Below, in pieces: positions 50,646 through 58,946 of a stretch of DNA of 64,000 bases. This DNA is from Carnobacterium_A antarcticum (GTDB lineage: Bacteria; Bacillota; Bacilli; Lactobacillales; Carnobacteriaceae), in NCBI RefSeq assembly GCF_042658365.1, contig NZ_JBHSQC010000015.1. One strand, written 5' to 3'. The position numbers and the translations under genes are program-made. Below the pieces are notes generated by a model that was given only the letters and a program-made list of their open reading frames with translations, was not told the origin of the DNA and made no database searches. The stretch's first letter is position 1. Every line of letters begins with the position of its first letter.

Positions 50646-51533
50646 ATGAATCGTTTTACAGAAGAAGTGATTACTCAGCTGGGTTATTATATTTATGTGT
50701 TAGTTAATCCTATTAACCATACAGTTTTTTATATTGGTAAAGGAACTAGGAACAGGGTATTTGCTCATGAACAAGATTATCTAAAAGTTGACTTCTCTAA
50801 TGACCTTGTGGAAAATAAAAAATTAAATGAAATAAAGAATATTCACTCAATTGGTATGGAAGTTGAGAAGTATATTTTGACTTTTGGATTAAGTGAAGAT
50901 GAAGCTTTCCACGTAGAAAATGCGGTTATTAATTTTTGTAAACTAATTGATGATCAAAATCTTAACGTTAAAAAACTGACCAATATTATGAGTGGACATC
51001 GTTCTGATAGTCAAAAGGAAGCACTACAAACATTTGGAAGAGTGGAGCTATTGCAAGATGCACTTAGTCCAAAACCTGTTGATATCAATCAACTAAGTCA
51101 TCATAAAATTATGTTTGTAAAAATCAATCCTACAAAAGATAGATCTGATTCTAATCGAGATTTAAAAGCTGAAGAAATGTATAATCCCGAATCCAAAGCC
51201 TTGAAAAAAAGAACTTTAGGTAATTGGGTAATGAGTTTAGATAAAGCAAGCAATATAGAATATATTCTAGGGGTCTACCCAGGAAGCGGCATGATCGTAA
51301 GTGCTTTTAAAATCATTAAGGATAGCCCTAGATACAAAGCAATCCAAGGAGAAACTACATCTGGAAGAAAGCAAATAAGATATGATTTTTACCAGTATGC
51401 CGAACCAGTCCTAGAAATAGATGGGGTTCAACTTTCCCCCGATCATATCAAACTGACAGGCTATCAATACGTTGATAGCAATGGAGTACCTTGTAATATT
51501 CAAAGTGAAAGAGTATATATAGGATTTGATTAG
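50646..51533 (+). CDS. GIY-YIG endonuclease-domain protein (LEM-3-like) with unknown C-terminal domain
   Basis: 295 residues. The GIY-YIG domain (about 12-110) begins GYYIYVLVNPINHTVFYIGKGTRNR, with the conserved Arg after the YIG triplet, a His-Glu pair (FAHEQ) and VENAVINF, as in the LEM-3-like subgroup. The C-terminal 160 residues (KIMFVKINPTKDRSDSN, ALKKRTLGNWVMSLDKA, YILGVYPGSGMIVSAFKI) form a second domain I cannot name. GGAGG lies 10 bases before the ATG at 50646. Alone on the plus strand with a terminator after it. Confidence 0.82.
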   Translation: MNRFTEEVITQLGYYIYVLVNPINHTVFYIGKGTRNRVFAHEQDYLKVDFSNDLVENKKLNEIKNIHSIGMEVEKYILTFGLSEDEAFHVENAVINFCKLIDDQNLNVKKLTNIMSGHRSDSQKEALQTFGRVELLQDALSPKPVDINQLSHHKIMFVKINPTKDRSDSNRDLKAEEMYNPESKALKKRTLGNWVMSLDKASNIEYILGVYPGSGMIVSAFKIIKDSPRYKAIQGETTSGRKQIRYDFYQYAEPVLEIDGVQLSPDHIKLTGYQYVDSNGVPCNIQSERVYIGFD

Positions 51534-51560
51534 AAATGCAATAAACTAAATTAATAACAG

Positions 51561-51604
51561 CAAAAAGACAAAATACCTTTATATGATATTTTGTCTTTTT
51601 TTAT
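51561..51604. terminator. Bidirectional terminator
   Basis: AAAAAGACAAAATA and TATTTTGTCTTTTT pair around a short loop, between the convergent GIY-YIG and DUF2207 genes. Confidence 0.88.
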
Positions 51605-51648
51605 TTAAAACTAATTAACATACATCTAACTATAAAGAGATTCTCCGC

Positions 51649-53427
51649 TTACCGAGCCCCTCCGCCGCCTCCACCACCGGCACCTGCTCCTCCACCAAAT
51701 GAAGTTGAGCCTCCTGTTCCGGATACTGCTGATGAAGTACTTGAATGGAACCCACCGCTAGCTAATCCAGTGGACCAATTTTTTCTGAATCCTGTCATAC
51801 CGTTCCAATACCAGTAATAATAGATAAAGTTATTCTCTCCAGAGACATTATTCGGATTTGGGATCATTTCCTTGAATTCCTTTGTTATTTCCTCACTTTT
51901 AAAGTACAAAGTATTCCAGAATAAAAATTCTTCAAAAGAGAAAGGATTGGTGTTGTCAGCAAAACCGTCTAATTCGATTTCTTCTAAATAATTATCAAAT
52001 TGAACTAGACGATCAAACAACTTGTCGCCTTCAGGACTAGCAATAGCCACCTCATGTTTCGTCCCCCATACTTCGATTTCTTTAAATGAAATGAGGTTTT
52101 CTTTTTCTAGATACTCTTTTGAGTAATCGATCAAATAATCTGCAAAGGTTTCTACTTCTTTGGCATGTTTTTTTGCCCATTTCTTCATTTTATCATCTTC
52201 AATGAAACCTCTACTGTTTGAAGCATCCAATAACATGAGCCACAATCCGGTCTCATAACTTCCTTTATGATTCGTCTCTATTTTATCCACAAAATCAGTA
52301 AACGATTGAGGATAACGTGCACGCTCTTCTTCAAAATGAATAATTTCTATTTCTGTATCAAAATCATCCCCAAACAAAGTTTTATCTTCGGTAGTATGGA
52401 TAAGGATCCGTTCTTCTGATAACCATTTCAGCACATAAGCTGAGAAGTAATCTTCGAAATACCCCTTTTGAATGTCTTGCAGCAAATAGGCAATTCCTGC
52501 AAAATCTTCGCCATGATACGGAACTTCTTCTAAAAACACCTCACTATTCTCTTTGATCCTCTGTGCTCCTGAACGCATTTGCCCAGCTTCTTCTTTCGCT
52601 TTTTTTAAGTTCTTGTAATACTTGGTTCCCAAAACAACACTTCCTCCGCCAGCAACCGCTAATAGAGAAATAATAACTATCGGAACCGTATTAGAAGAAG
52701 CCTCGTCATTATAAGCTGAGCCATCCATGGCCATTTCGCGCTGTTCTTCCAAAGTCATATCTACACTGGCTTGTGTATTAAATAATCCTTTGGGAAATTG
52801 GAGCAGCGCCGTTACATCTTTACTGCTGTCTACTTCTTCCTCTGCTCTCCAAACGACCGTATCGCCTTCTAATTGGAGACCCCCATCAAAACCAAATCCC
52901 CAAAAGCGGACATTTTCTTCTGTAAAGGGTTCAAACCCCGTAATTTCAACGGTCAAATTTTCTGCTGGAATATCAGAAAAGGTATCAAAATTCCATAGCA
53001 ATGCCTGCCCATCTTCCAATTCACGAACTAAATTTGATAGGGTATAAGACACTTCGTATTCATTTTCTCCATATTCGCCAATACCCCAGATAAGCTCTAA
53101 TCCGCTACCCGTTTCTACAGTGCCATAGTGACCAGTCTTTTCCTCTAATGAAGCATCTGCATCCCAATCTTTCACCTCTTGAAAACCAGCTACTGAAAAA
53201 TCAAGCAATGCAGAATCCTGCAGATCATCCAGTACAATATACAATTCGGTACCATCGTCCATAATCATTTTTCTATGTTCTGTGACAATCCCAGATCCGT
53301 CTTCTTGCAACTCAACTTCAATGGTCATATCCGATAGTTCATTTTCCGCAAAAACCGTTTCACCAAAAGTCATACTAAACAGAAAAGCAACTCCAATACC
53401 CAACAACCTTCTTACTCTTTTATTCAT
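51649..53427 (-). CDS. DUF2207 membrane protein with Gly-rich C-terminus
   Basis: 592 residues. A signal peptide (about 1-27), an extracellular DUF2207 domain (about 30-230; VELQEDGSGIVTEHRKM), a helix near 250 (VPIVIISLLAVAGGGSVVLG), a cytoplasmic region rich in charged residues, and a low-complexity end (FGGGAGAGGGGGGGAR). This architecture is the standard one for the family, whose function is unknown. Usually two helices precede the Gly tail; here one is clear. AGGGG precedes the ATG at 53427. Confidence 0.9.
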   Translation of the reverse strand: MNKRVRRLLGIGVAFLFSMTFGETVFAENELSDMTIEVELQEDGSGIVTEHRKMIMDDGTELYIVLDDLQDSALLDFSVAGFQEVKDWDADASLEEKTGHYGTVETGSGLELIWGIGEYGENEYEVSYTLSNLVRELEDGQALLWNFDTFSDIPAENLTVEITGFEPFTEENVRFWGFGFDGGLQLEGDTVVWRAEEEVDSSKDVTALLQFPKGLFNTQASVDMTLEEQREMAMDGSAYNDEASSNTVPIVIISLLAVAGGGSVVLGTKYYKNLKKAKEEAGQMRSGAQRIKENSEVFLEEVPYHGEDFAGIAYLLQDIQKGYFEDYFSAYVLKWLSEERILIHTTEDKTLFGDDFDTEIEIIHFEEERARYPQSFTDFVDKIETNHKGSYETGLWLMLLDASNSRGFIEDDKMKKWAKKHAKEVETFADYLIDYSKEYLEKENLISFKEIEVWGTKHEVAIASPEGDKLFDRLVQFDNYLEEIELDGFADNTNPFSFEEFLFWNTLYFKSEEITKEFKEMIPNPNNVSGENNFIYYYWYWNGMTGFRKNWSTGLASGGFHSSTSSAVSGTGGSTSFGGGAGAGGGGGGGAR

Positions 53428-53618
53428 CTCTATATCCCCTCTTTCTTTTGTCTATAAATTCATTTCTTTTAACTGTATAACTGTTTTCAATTAGTGCTGA
53501 TAACCGTTTCATGTCCATTAGTTTCTATGTACGTATAGTATACACAATATTCATACACTCTAGGAAACGTTATCCTAAATAAAAGCTGATAGAGAGTTTT
53601 TATTTGTTCTGATTATGC

Positions 53619-53697
53619 AAAAAAAAAAAAGAGCTTTATCGTTATCTCCTTGGTCATTAGCGTATAACTAATGCATAGGAATAACATTAAGCTCTCT
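53619..53697 (-). terminator. Compound hairpin with A-tract after the DsbA-like gene
   Basis: Minus strand: AGAGCTTAATGTTATTCC ... CAT-TAG ... CTAATG ... GATAACGATAAAGCTCT, then a run of at least ten T. A long branched stem-loop with an inner CATTAG/CTAATG stem; terminator for the 53730 gene. This also fills most of the 302-base gap between the DUF2207 and DsbA-like genes. Confidence 0.75.
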
Positions 53698-53729
53698 TTC
53701 AAATATTTGTATATTAATTTAATGGGTTG

Positions 53730-54437
53730 TTAGTCACAAATCCATTTGCCATCAACCATGTTGCACGTTGCAGCATCTGACCCCATTAAGGTTAATCCTT
53801 TTAATTGAAACCCTTCTTCTTCAGCAATTTTTTCAATCGTTTGTTCGATCACTTCTTGAGGCTGCGCCCCGCTGATCAAATATTTTTGATTTACCACTAT
53901 TGCAGGAGCTCCTTGGATACCATAAGCTTTTACTCGTTGCAAATCTTCCATAACAGCTTGTTCAGTTTCCGGACTCTCGAATTGTGCTTTCCAAGCATCA
54001 AAATCAACAGCCGTTTGCTTCACCACATTTTCAATAACCGCCAAGTCAGATACATTTCTGTTTTCTACGAATAAAGCCTGTTGTAAACCATCAAAAACAG
54101 CCCAATACGCTTCTTGGTCAGCGATCATTCCAGCAGCTTTCGAGGCTTTTAATCCATTTTTAGATGTTGGGAATAAGAAGTCTTGCTCTTTCATTCCTTC
54201 AATATTGAAACGATGTTCGTCATCGTTTTGGTTAGCCTGTTCCCAATGGTGAATCACTTCAGGTTTGACCGCTTCATGAGAACCAAACATTTGAATGAAT
54301 TGCTCTTTTTCCCATCCTAAAGCAAATGAACGATGAATAATCTCTAGTTTTGGGTACTTTTTAGCCACTTTCCTCATACGGTAAGACATGGGAAAACAAA
54401 AACTGCAAATCACATCATGAAAAAATTCTACTTGCAT
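53730..54437 (-). CDS. DsbA-family (FrnE-like) thiol oxidoreductase
   Basis: 235 residues, cytoplasmic (no signal peptide). VEFFHDVICSFCFPMSYRM gives a CSFC redox motif; the helical insertion and GIQGAPAIVVNQKYLISGAQP with the cis-Pro are FrnE-like. It may reduce or isomerise disulfides, or bind an unknown small thiol substrate. TAGGAG precedes the ATG at 54437. Confidence 0.9.
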   Translation of the reverse strand: MQVEFFHDVICSFCFPMSYRMRKVAKKYPKLEIIHRSFALGWEKEQFIQMFGSHEAVKPEVIHHWEQANQNDDEHRFNIEGMKEQDFLFPTSKNGLKASKAAGMIADQEAYWAVFDGLQQALFVENRNVSDLAVIENVVKQTAVDFDAWKAQFESPETEQAVMEDLQRVKAYGIQGAPAIVVNQKYLISGAQPQEVIEQTIEKIAEEEGFQLKGLTLMGSDAATCNMVDGKWICD

Positions 54438-54651
54438 TTCAACACTCCTAGTCGTTAACTTTTTTATTTTTATCGGTTTAAGGTATTTATATTCACTTAC
54501 TTATTGTAACTTAAATAAATTCTCGTATCAACTTATCTATTCCATTCAAACATATTTTCCAAAATAGATAAAGCTAAAAAAGCTTTACAAATGGTAAAAT
54601 AAGTCATAGACTATTGTCGAAAATGGTTCACTTGATAAGGGAGATGTCTAA

Positions 54652-56100
54652 TTGAAGAAAAAAGATTACAAATGGAGAGCTCTTGTTTTTAATCCCATTA
54701 TCGTAGTTGTATACGGTATCGGTTGTTATTCCTTATCTCTGCTTGCTAAATATGGTGGAGTTGCACTAAGAGCGCCGATTATCTTAATCGCTTTTCTTAG
54801 TTTGTTCATTTGGTTTGCTTGGTGCTTGTATCGGTCTAAACGGAAGAGAAGCACAACTAAAAAGCGCACTTCTTCTGCTTTAGAAAAGATCAGCAAGTTA
54901 TGGGTGATGGTCAGCACGATTTCTTTAGTTGTCATTACATTTGCCACTGGAATAAATATCTACCAAAGCGGCACAAATCTTCAAGGAAAATTAGCGTTTG
55001 TCATTGAAGACTTATTCAATAAGCGTAAAGTAGAATTTGTTCATGATAATGTATACAAAGATGACTTAGATGGACTATTTGCAGACCTTCAAACTAAAAT
55101 TGATTTGCCAAATGAATTGTATCTCAGCAATCATTTCGACTTAACGTTCACTAAAGACGGTCAAATCACTTCTCTCTACAGCTTTTTATATGGCTTAAAT
55201 GACGATGGTGAGATAAAGAGTTTTTTGATTGATTATGACCGTTCGAAAAGCAATGACATCACTGTGTACTTAAATGGTTATACGGATACACCTTTTGATG
55301 AAACTATGAAGCTCCGACCACTGATCAATAATGTGAAGAACCTTCCTATAAAAGAAACTGTTGATGACTGGAACGAAGAGACACTTGGCATTTATTATGC
55401 CGGTTACCGCAGTTGGGGGTACAATACTGAAGGAATTCTTTATTTTGACGAAGAAGGCGATACCTTCCCAATAGAAACAGCCAAGGATGAAATTACAGGT
55501 TACACTATTTCGGTCTATGCGCCGAATAGCAGCGGAATCACCCCCGTCCGTTTTGTTGATTATTCCTCGATATCCGATTCTTTACAGGATAAAGTAAGCA
55601 TAGCCAATCAGGATAAGAATGATGAGGAGACTTACTTTATAAATGAGTATTTAGGCTACCAATTAAGTGTAGTCGATGCTGCTGCAGGTTCTCGTTTTTA
55701 TACCTTGAACCAAACCTTAGATGGCGGGAATACTTGGGAAATATTCAATCCTAACCCATTTTCAGGAGAAATAGGTACCTCAACAGGTATAACCTTTATT
55801 GATGAAAAACTTGGATTTATTGGATTGTCTCACGGCGGTTCTACCTATGCAGATTTATATCGGACAACCGACGGCGGCAGCACTTTTGAAAAAGTGGAAC
55901 TGCCAACTATTGAAGTTCCTTTAACAGATACTGAGAAATACGCTCCTTTTGATTTTCCAGAAATGCCCTCTAAAGAAAACGGAAATCTTTTCCTTCTAGT
56001 CGGACAAGGAGAAGACGGTGATCATAACGGAGGCAGTAAAGTCCTTTATCGGTCAACCGATGATGGTGCGACATGGGAATACGCAGAAGAGATTATATAA
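54652..56100 (+). CDS. Membrane protein with BNR/beta-propeller-like extracellular domain
   Basis: 482 residues. Three helices near the N-terminus (IIVVVYGIGCYSLSLLA, IILIAFLSLFIWFAW, LWVMVSTISLVVITFATGI), then an extracellular region. Its C-terminal half contains Asp-box-like repeats (TLDGGNTWEIF, TTDGGSTFEKV, STDDGATWEYA) typical of sialidase/photosystem-stability-type propellers. Function unknown. The start is TTG at 54652, eight bases after AGGGAG. Confidence 0.8.
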   Translation: MKKKDYKWRALVFNPIIVVVYGIGCYSLSLLAKYGGVALRAPIILIAFLSLFIWFAWCLYRSKRKRSTTKKRTSSALEKISKLWVMVSTISLVVITFATGINIYQSGTNLQGKLAFVIEDLFNKRKVEFVHDNVYKDDLDGLFADLQTKIDLPNELYLSNHFDLTFTKDGQITSLYSFLYGLNDDGEIKSFLIDYDRSKSNDITVYLNGYTDTPFDETMKLRPLINNVKNLPIKETVDDWNEETLGIYYAGYRSWGYNTEGILYFDEEGDTFPIETAKDEITGYTISVYAPNSSGITPVRFVDYSSISDSLQDKVSIANQDKNDEETYFINEYLGYQLSVVDAAAGSRFYTLNQTLDGGNTWEIFNPNPFSGEIGTSTGITFIDEKLGFIGLSHGGSTYADLYRTTDGGSTFEKVELPTIEVPLTDTEKYAPFDFPEMPSKENGNLFLLVGQGEDGDHNGGSKVLYRSTDDGATWEYAEEII

Positions 56101-56108
56101 ATATAAAA

Positions 56109-56150
56109 GAAAGCTAAAAACACTTTTAGTCTGTGTTTCTAGCTTTTTTA
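56109..56150. terminator. Bidirectional terminator
   Basis: AAAGCTAAAAACAC and GTGTTTCTAGCTTT pair with one mismatch, T run after; between convergent genes. Confidence 0.82.
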
Positions 56151-56197
56151 TTTTGCTCTGCTGATTTTTCTTTCTAATCAATAGATGCTGAAATTAT

Positions 56198-57010
56198 TTA
56201 TCCGATTGTCATTTTTTTTACTTTAATCATTACCTTAACCAAATACTGATCGGGGTTTTTTTCTGCAACTTCATCAATGATGTATTCCTCATAGGCATCC
56301 CCATCAACTTCATAGCCATTCTTTGCTAGTTCATCCAACATTTTTCGATACAGTTTTTCCGTTTTATTGTAATCACAGTAGTCATACATAACCGCATATG
56401 TTCCTTCTGGTTTAATGCTTAAAAGATTTTTATCTTCAGCAAATTTATTTATATAGAAGTAACTAAAATTTGTAAACTGCCCGTCGCTCAATTCGTTTTT
56501 CCCAACAATAGCTCCTATTGGATAACCTTGGACAATATCTTGCTGTTCAATAATCGAATAAAAATTAACAAGGGCTTCATTGTAATTTTGGTTTATTTTT
56601 TCACTAATTAGTATGGACTCTTTTTCTTGCTGAATAAAAGTAATCTTTCCTATCGTAATTAAATCCGCCTGTTTTGTTAACTCTATTCTTTTTTTCAGCA
56701 TGTCTTTGTATTGCTTTAATGTTCTAATTTTTTTGTCAATTTGTTCTTGTTCTTCTTGAAACAGTGACAGCATTTTTTCTGGAGTTCGTTCTTGTAAATA
56801 AATTTTTATTTCTTTAATTGATTTTCCTAATTCTCTCAAAATCCAAATCACACTAATGGTATCTAATTGATTTTCCTCATACAGTCTATACCCTTTTTCT
56901 GAAACCATTTTAGGTGAAAACAAATTGATTTTATCATAATAAATAAGATTTTTCCGACTAATTCCGGATAAAGCTGAAAACTGACTAATGGTTAAGTATT
57001 CCTTTTTCAT
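56198..57010 (-). CDS. MerR-family regulator with effector-binding domain
   Basis: 270 residues. A winged-helix MerR domain (about 1-70; LTISQFSALSGISRKNLIYYDKI), a coiled-coil linker (about 80-115) and a C-terminal domain (about 125-270) like multidrug-sensing GyrI/BltR types (GTYAVMYDYCDYNKTEKLYRKM). Start: ATG at 57010 after GAGAGGAAC; 31 upstream codons are excluded. Divergent from the ABC exporter; the operator between them fits a MerR protein (see 57052-57082). Confidence 0.92.
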   Translation of the reverse strand: MKKEYLTISQFSALSGISRKNLIYYDKINLFSPKMVSEKGYRLYEENQLDTISVIWILRELGKSIKEIKIYLQERTPEKMLSLFQEEQEQIDKKIRTLKQYKDMLKKRIELTKQADLITIGKITFIQQEKESILISEKINQNYNEALVNFYSIIEQQDIVQGYPIGAIVGKNELSDGQFTNFSYFYINKFAEDKNLLSIKPEGTYAVMYDYCDYNKTEKLYRKMLDELAKNGYEVDGDAYEEYIIDEVAEKNPDQYLVKVMIKVKKMTIG

Positions 57011-57051
57011 AATGTTCCTCTCTATTCGTGCATCGTTTATAAAAATAAAGC

Positions 57052-57082
57052 TTGACTGTATAGTAGCTATACAGATTATACT
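57052..57082 (+). promoter_or_regulatory. MerR-type promoter with 19-bp spacer and dyad operator
   Basis: TTGACT (57052-57057), a 19-base spacer, TATACT (57077-57082). The spacer carries the perfect dyad CTGTATAG-TAG-CTATACAG (57056-57074). Long 19-bp spacers untwisted by an activator are the hallmark of MerR-family control. Drives the ABC exporter pair at 57198 and lies 42 bases upstream of the MerR gene start on the other strand. Confidence 0.9.
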
Positions 57083-57197
57083 GCTATTATTCGCTAATTT
57101 CAAAGTGTAGAGAACTATCCTATACCTTATTGAAACGATCTTATTCTAAACTCGGTGCTAAGTTTAGTCATATAACTAAAAGGGAGACATGAACAAT

Positions 57198-58946
57198 ATG
57201 CGTTTATTTTTTACATTTCTAAAGAAAAACAAACTGCTTGTCCTTGTTACAAGCAGCTTAATTTTACTTCAATCAGTAGCAACTCTACTTATTCCTTATC
57301 TAATCGCTCAACTTATTGATAAAGGAATTTTAGAAAAAAATAGTAGTGTCGTTTATTCTATTGGAATCAAAATGTTGCTTACTGTCCTTGTTGGAGCAGT
57401 TGTTGGGGTACTTGGAAGTTATTACGCATCTGAAATTGCTTCGCGTTTTGGAAAAGAGACACGTAAAAGACTATTTAGAAAGATACAACAATTGTCATTA
57501 AATGATACCAACAAAATAGGAGTGGCTTCTTTAGTCACAAGAACGTCTAGTGATGTTGTTAATATTCAAGAAGTGACGTTGTCATTATTTCAAATGGTTT
57601 TGCCTAGTCCATTTATGGCCATCATTTCTATACTACTCGCTTATCGGGTTTCACCTGTTATGACGGTCATTCCTCTTGTATCCATTCTTATTTTTATAAG
57701 CGTGATTACTGTGATCATGTTTAAATCAACACGGCTTATCAATAACATACAGAAAAAGATGGATAAAATGACCATGCTTGTAAGACAATTTTTTAAAGGC
57801 GTAAAGATTATTCGTGCCTTTGATAATGCTGACTTTGAAAAAAATAAAGTTGATGGTAGTTTTAATGATTTTGCTGATAACATGATTAGAATCAATAAGT
57901 ACTTTGCCTTTCTAACACCTGTTGCCTTTAGCCTGAATTCATTGACTATGATCCCGATTATTTGGGTAGGCAGTTCTTTAGTTGCAGAAAACAGTATCCA
58001 AGTAGGGGCCATTACTGCTGTTATCGGATACTCAGTCCTCACAATGTCTTCATTTATCATGACCGCTTTGATCATGTTTAATATACCAAGAGCAATAGCT
58101 TCCTTAAATAGACTTCAGGAAGTACTGGTCCTTCAACCAGAAGTTGAGGATGAGGATCATTTGGTAGAAAAAGTAGATTTTACTGTACAGCCAGCCTTGT
58201 CATTTGAAAACGTAACATTTAACTATCAAGGTGCTGACAAATCGGTATTAGAAGACTTAGATTTTTCGATTAACACTGGAGAAGTATTAGCCATCGTTGG
58301 TGGAACAGGCTCCGGGAAAAGTACAATAGCTAAAATTCTATTGCGCTTCAATAACATTCAAGCGGGACGTATCTTGATACACGGTACAGATATAAGCAAA
58401 ATCTTGCAAAAAGACCTTCGTTCATTGATTAGCTACGTCCCACAAAGAGCGTTTCTATTTAGCGGAACCATTCGGGACAATATTTTAGATGGGAATAAAG
58501 CAGCAACACCTGACGAAATAAGGCATGCTGCACGAGTTGCACAAGCCTTACCCTTTATAGAAGAACAAGATAAGAAATTTAATGCTTCAGTTTCTCAAGG
58601 AGGAACAAATTTTTCAGGAGGACAAAAGCAACGTCTGGCAATTGCTCGTGCATTGATAAAGAAATCTCACATCTATGTATTTGACGATAGTTTTTCAGCA
58701 CTGGATTATAAAACCGATGCGAAACTTAGAGCTGCTTTAAAACCCGAACTAAAAGATGCTGTAACATTGATCATTGCCCAAAGAATCAGTACAATCATTG
58801 ATGCCGATAAAATCATCGTATTAAATGAGGGTAAAATCGTTGGAAAAGGCACCCATTCTGAACTAATTGAAAAAAATCCTGTGTATCAAGAATTAGCTAG
58901 ATCTCAAAATATGCTATCTGAAAGCGAGGTAAAGAAAGATGTCTAA
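57198..58946 (+). CDS. Heterodimeric multidrug ABC exporter, subunit 1
   Basis: 582 residues: a six-helix ABC export domain (about 1-310) and an ATPase with Walker A GGTGSGKST and signature FSGGQKQR. Walker B reads IYVFDDSFSALD, so the catalytic Glu is Asp, as in the degenerate-site subunit of LmrCD/EfrCD-type exporters. Start: ATG at 57198 (AGGGAG 11 bases before); the ATG at 57189 is too close. Probably exports drugs or peptides together with subunit 2. Confidence 0.92.
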   Translation: MRLFFTFLKKNKLLVLVTSSLILLQSVATLLIPYLIAQLIDKGILEKNSSVVYSIGIKMLLTVLVGAVVGVLGSYYASEIASRFGKETRKRLFRKIQQLSLNDTNKIGVASLVTRTSSDVVNIQEVTLSLFQMVLPSPFMAIISILLAYRVSPVMTVIPLVSILIFISVITVIMFKSTRLINNIQKKMDKMTMLVRQFFKGVKIIRAFDNADFEKNKVDGSFNDFADNMIRINKYFAFLTPVAFSLNSLTMIPIIWVGSSLVAENSIQVGAITAVIGYSVLTMSSFIMTALIMFNIPRAIASLNRLQEVLVLQPEVEDEDHLVEKVDFTVQPALSFENVTFNYQGADKSVLEDLDFSINTGEVLAIVGGTGSGKSTIAKILLRFNNIQAGRILIHGTDISKILQKDLRSLISYVPQRAFLFSGTIRDNILDGNKAATPDEIRHAARVAQALPFIEEQDKKFNASVSQGGTNFSGGQKQRLAIARALIKKSHIYVFDDSFSALDYKTDAKLRAALKPELKDAVTLIIAQRISTIIDADKIIVLNEGKIVGKGTHSELIEKNPVYQELARSQNMLSESEVKKDV

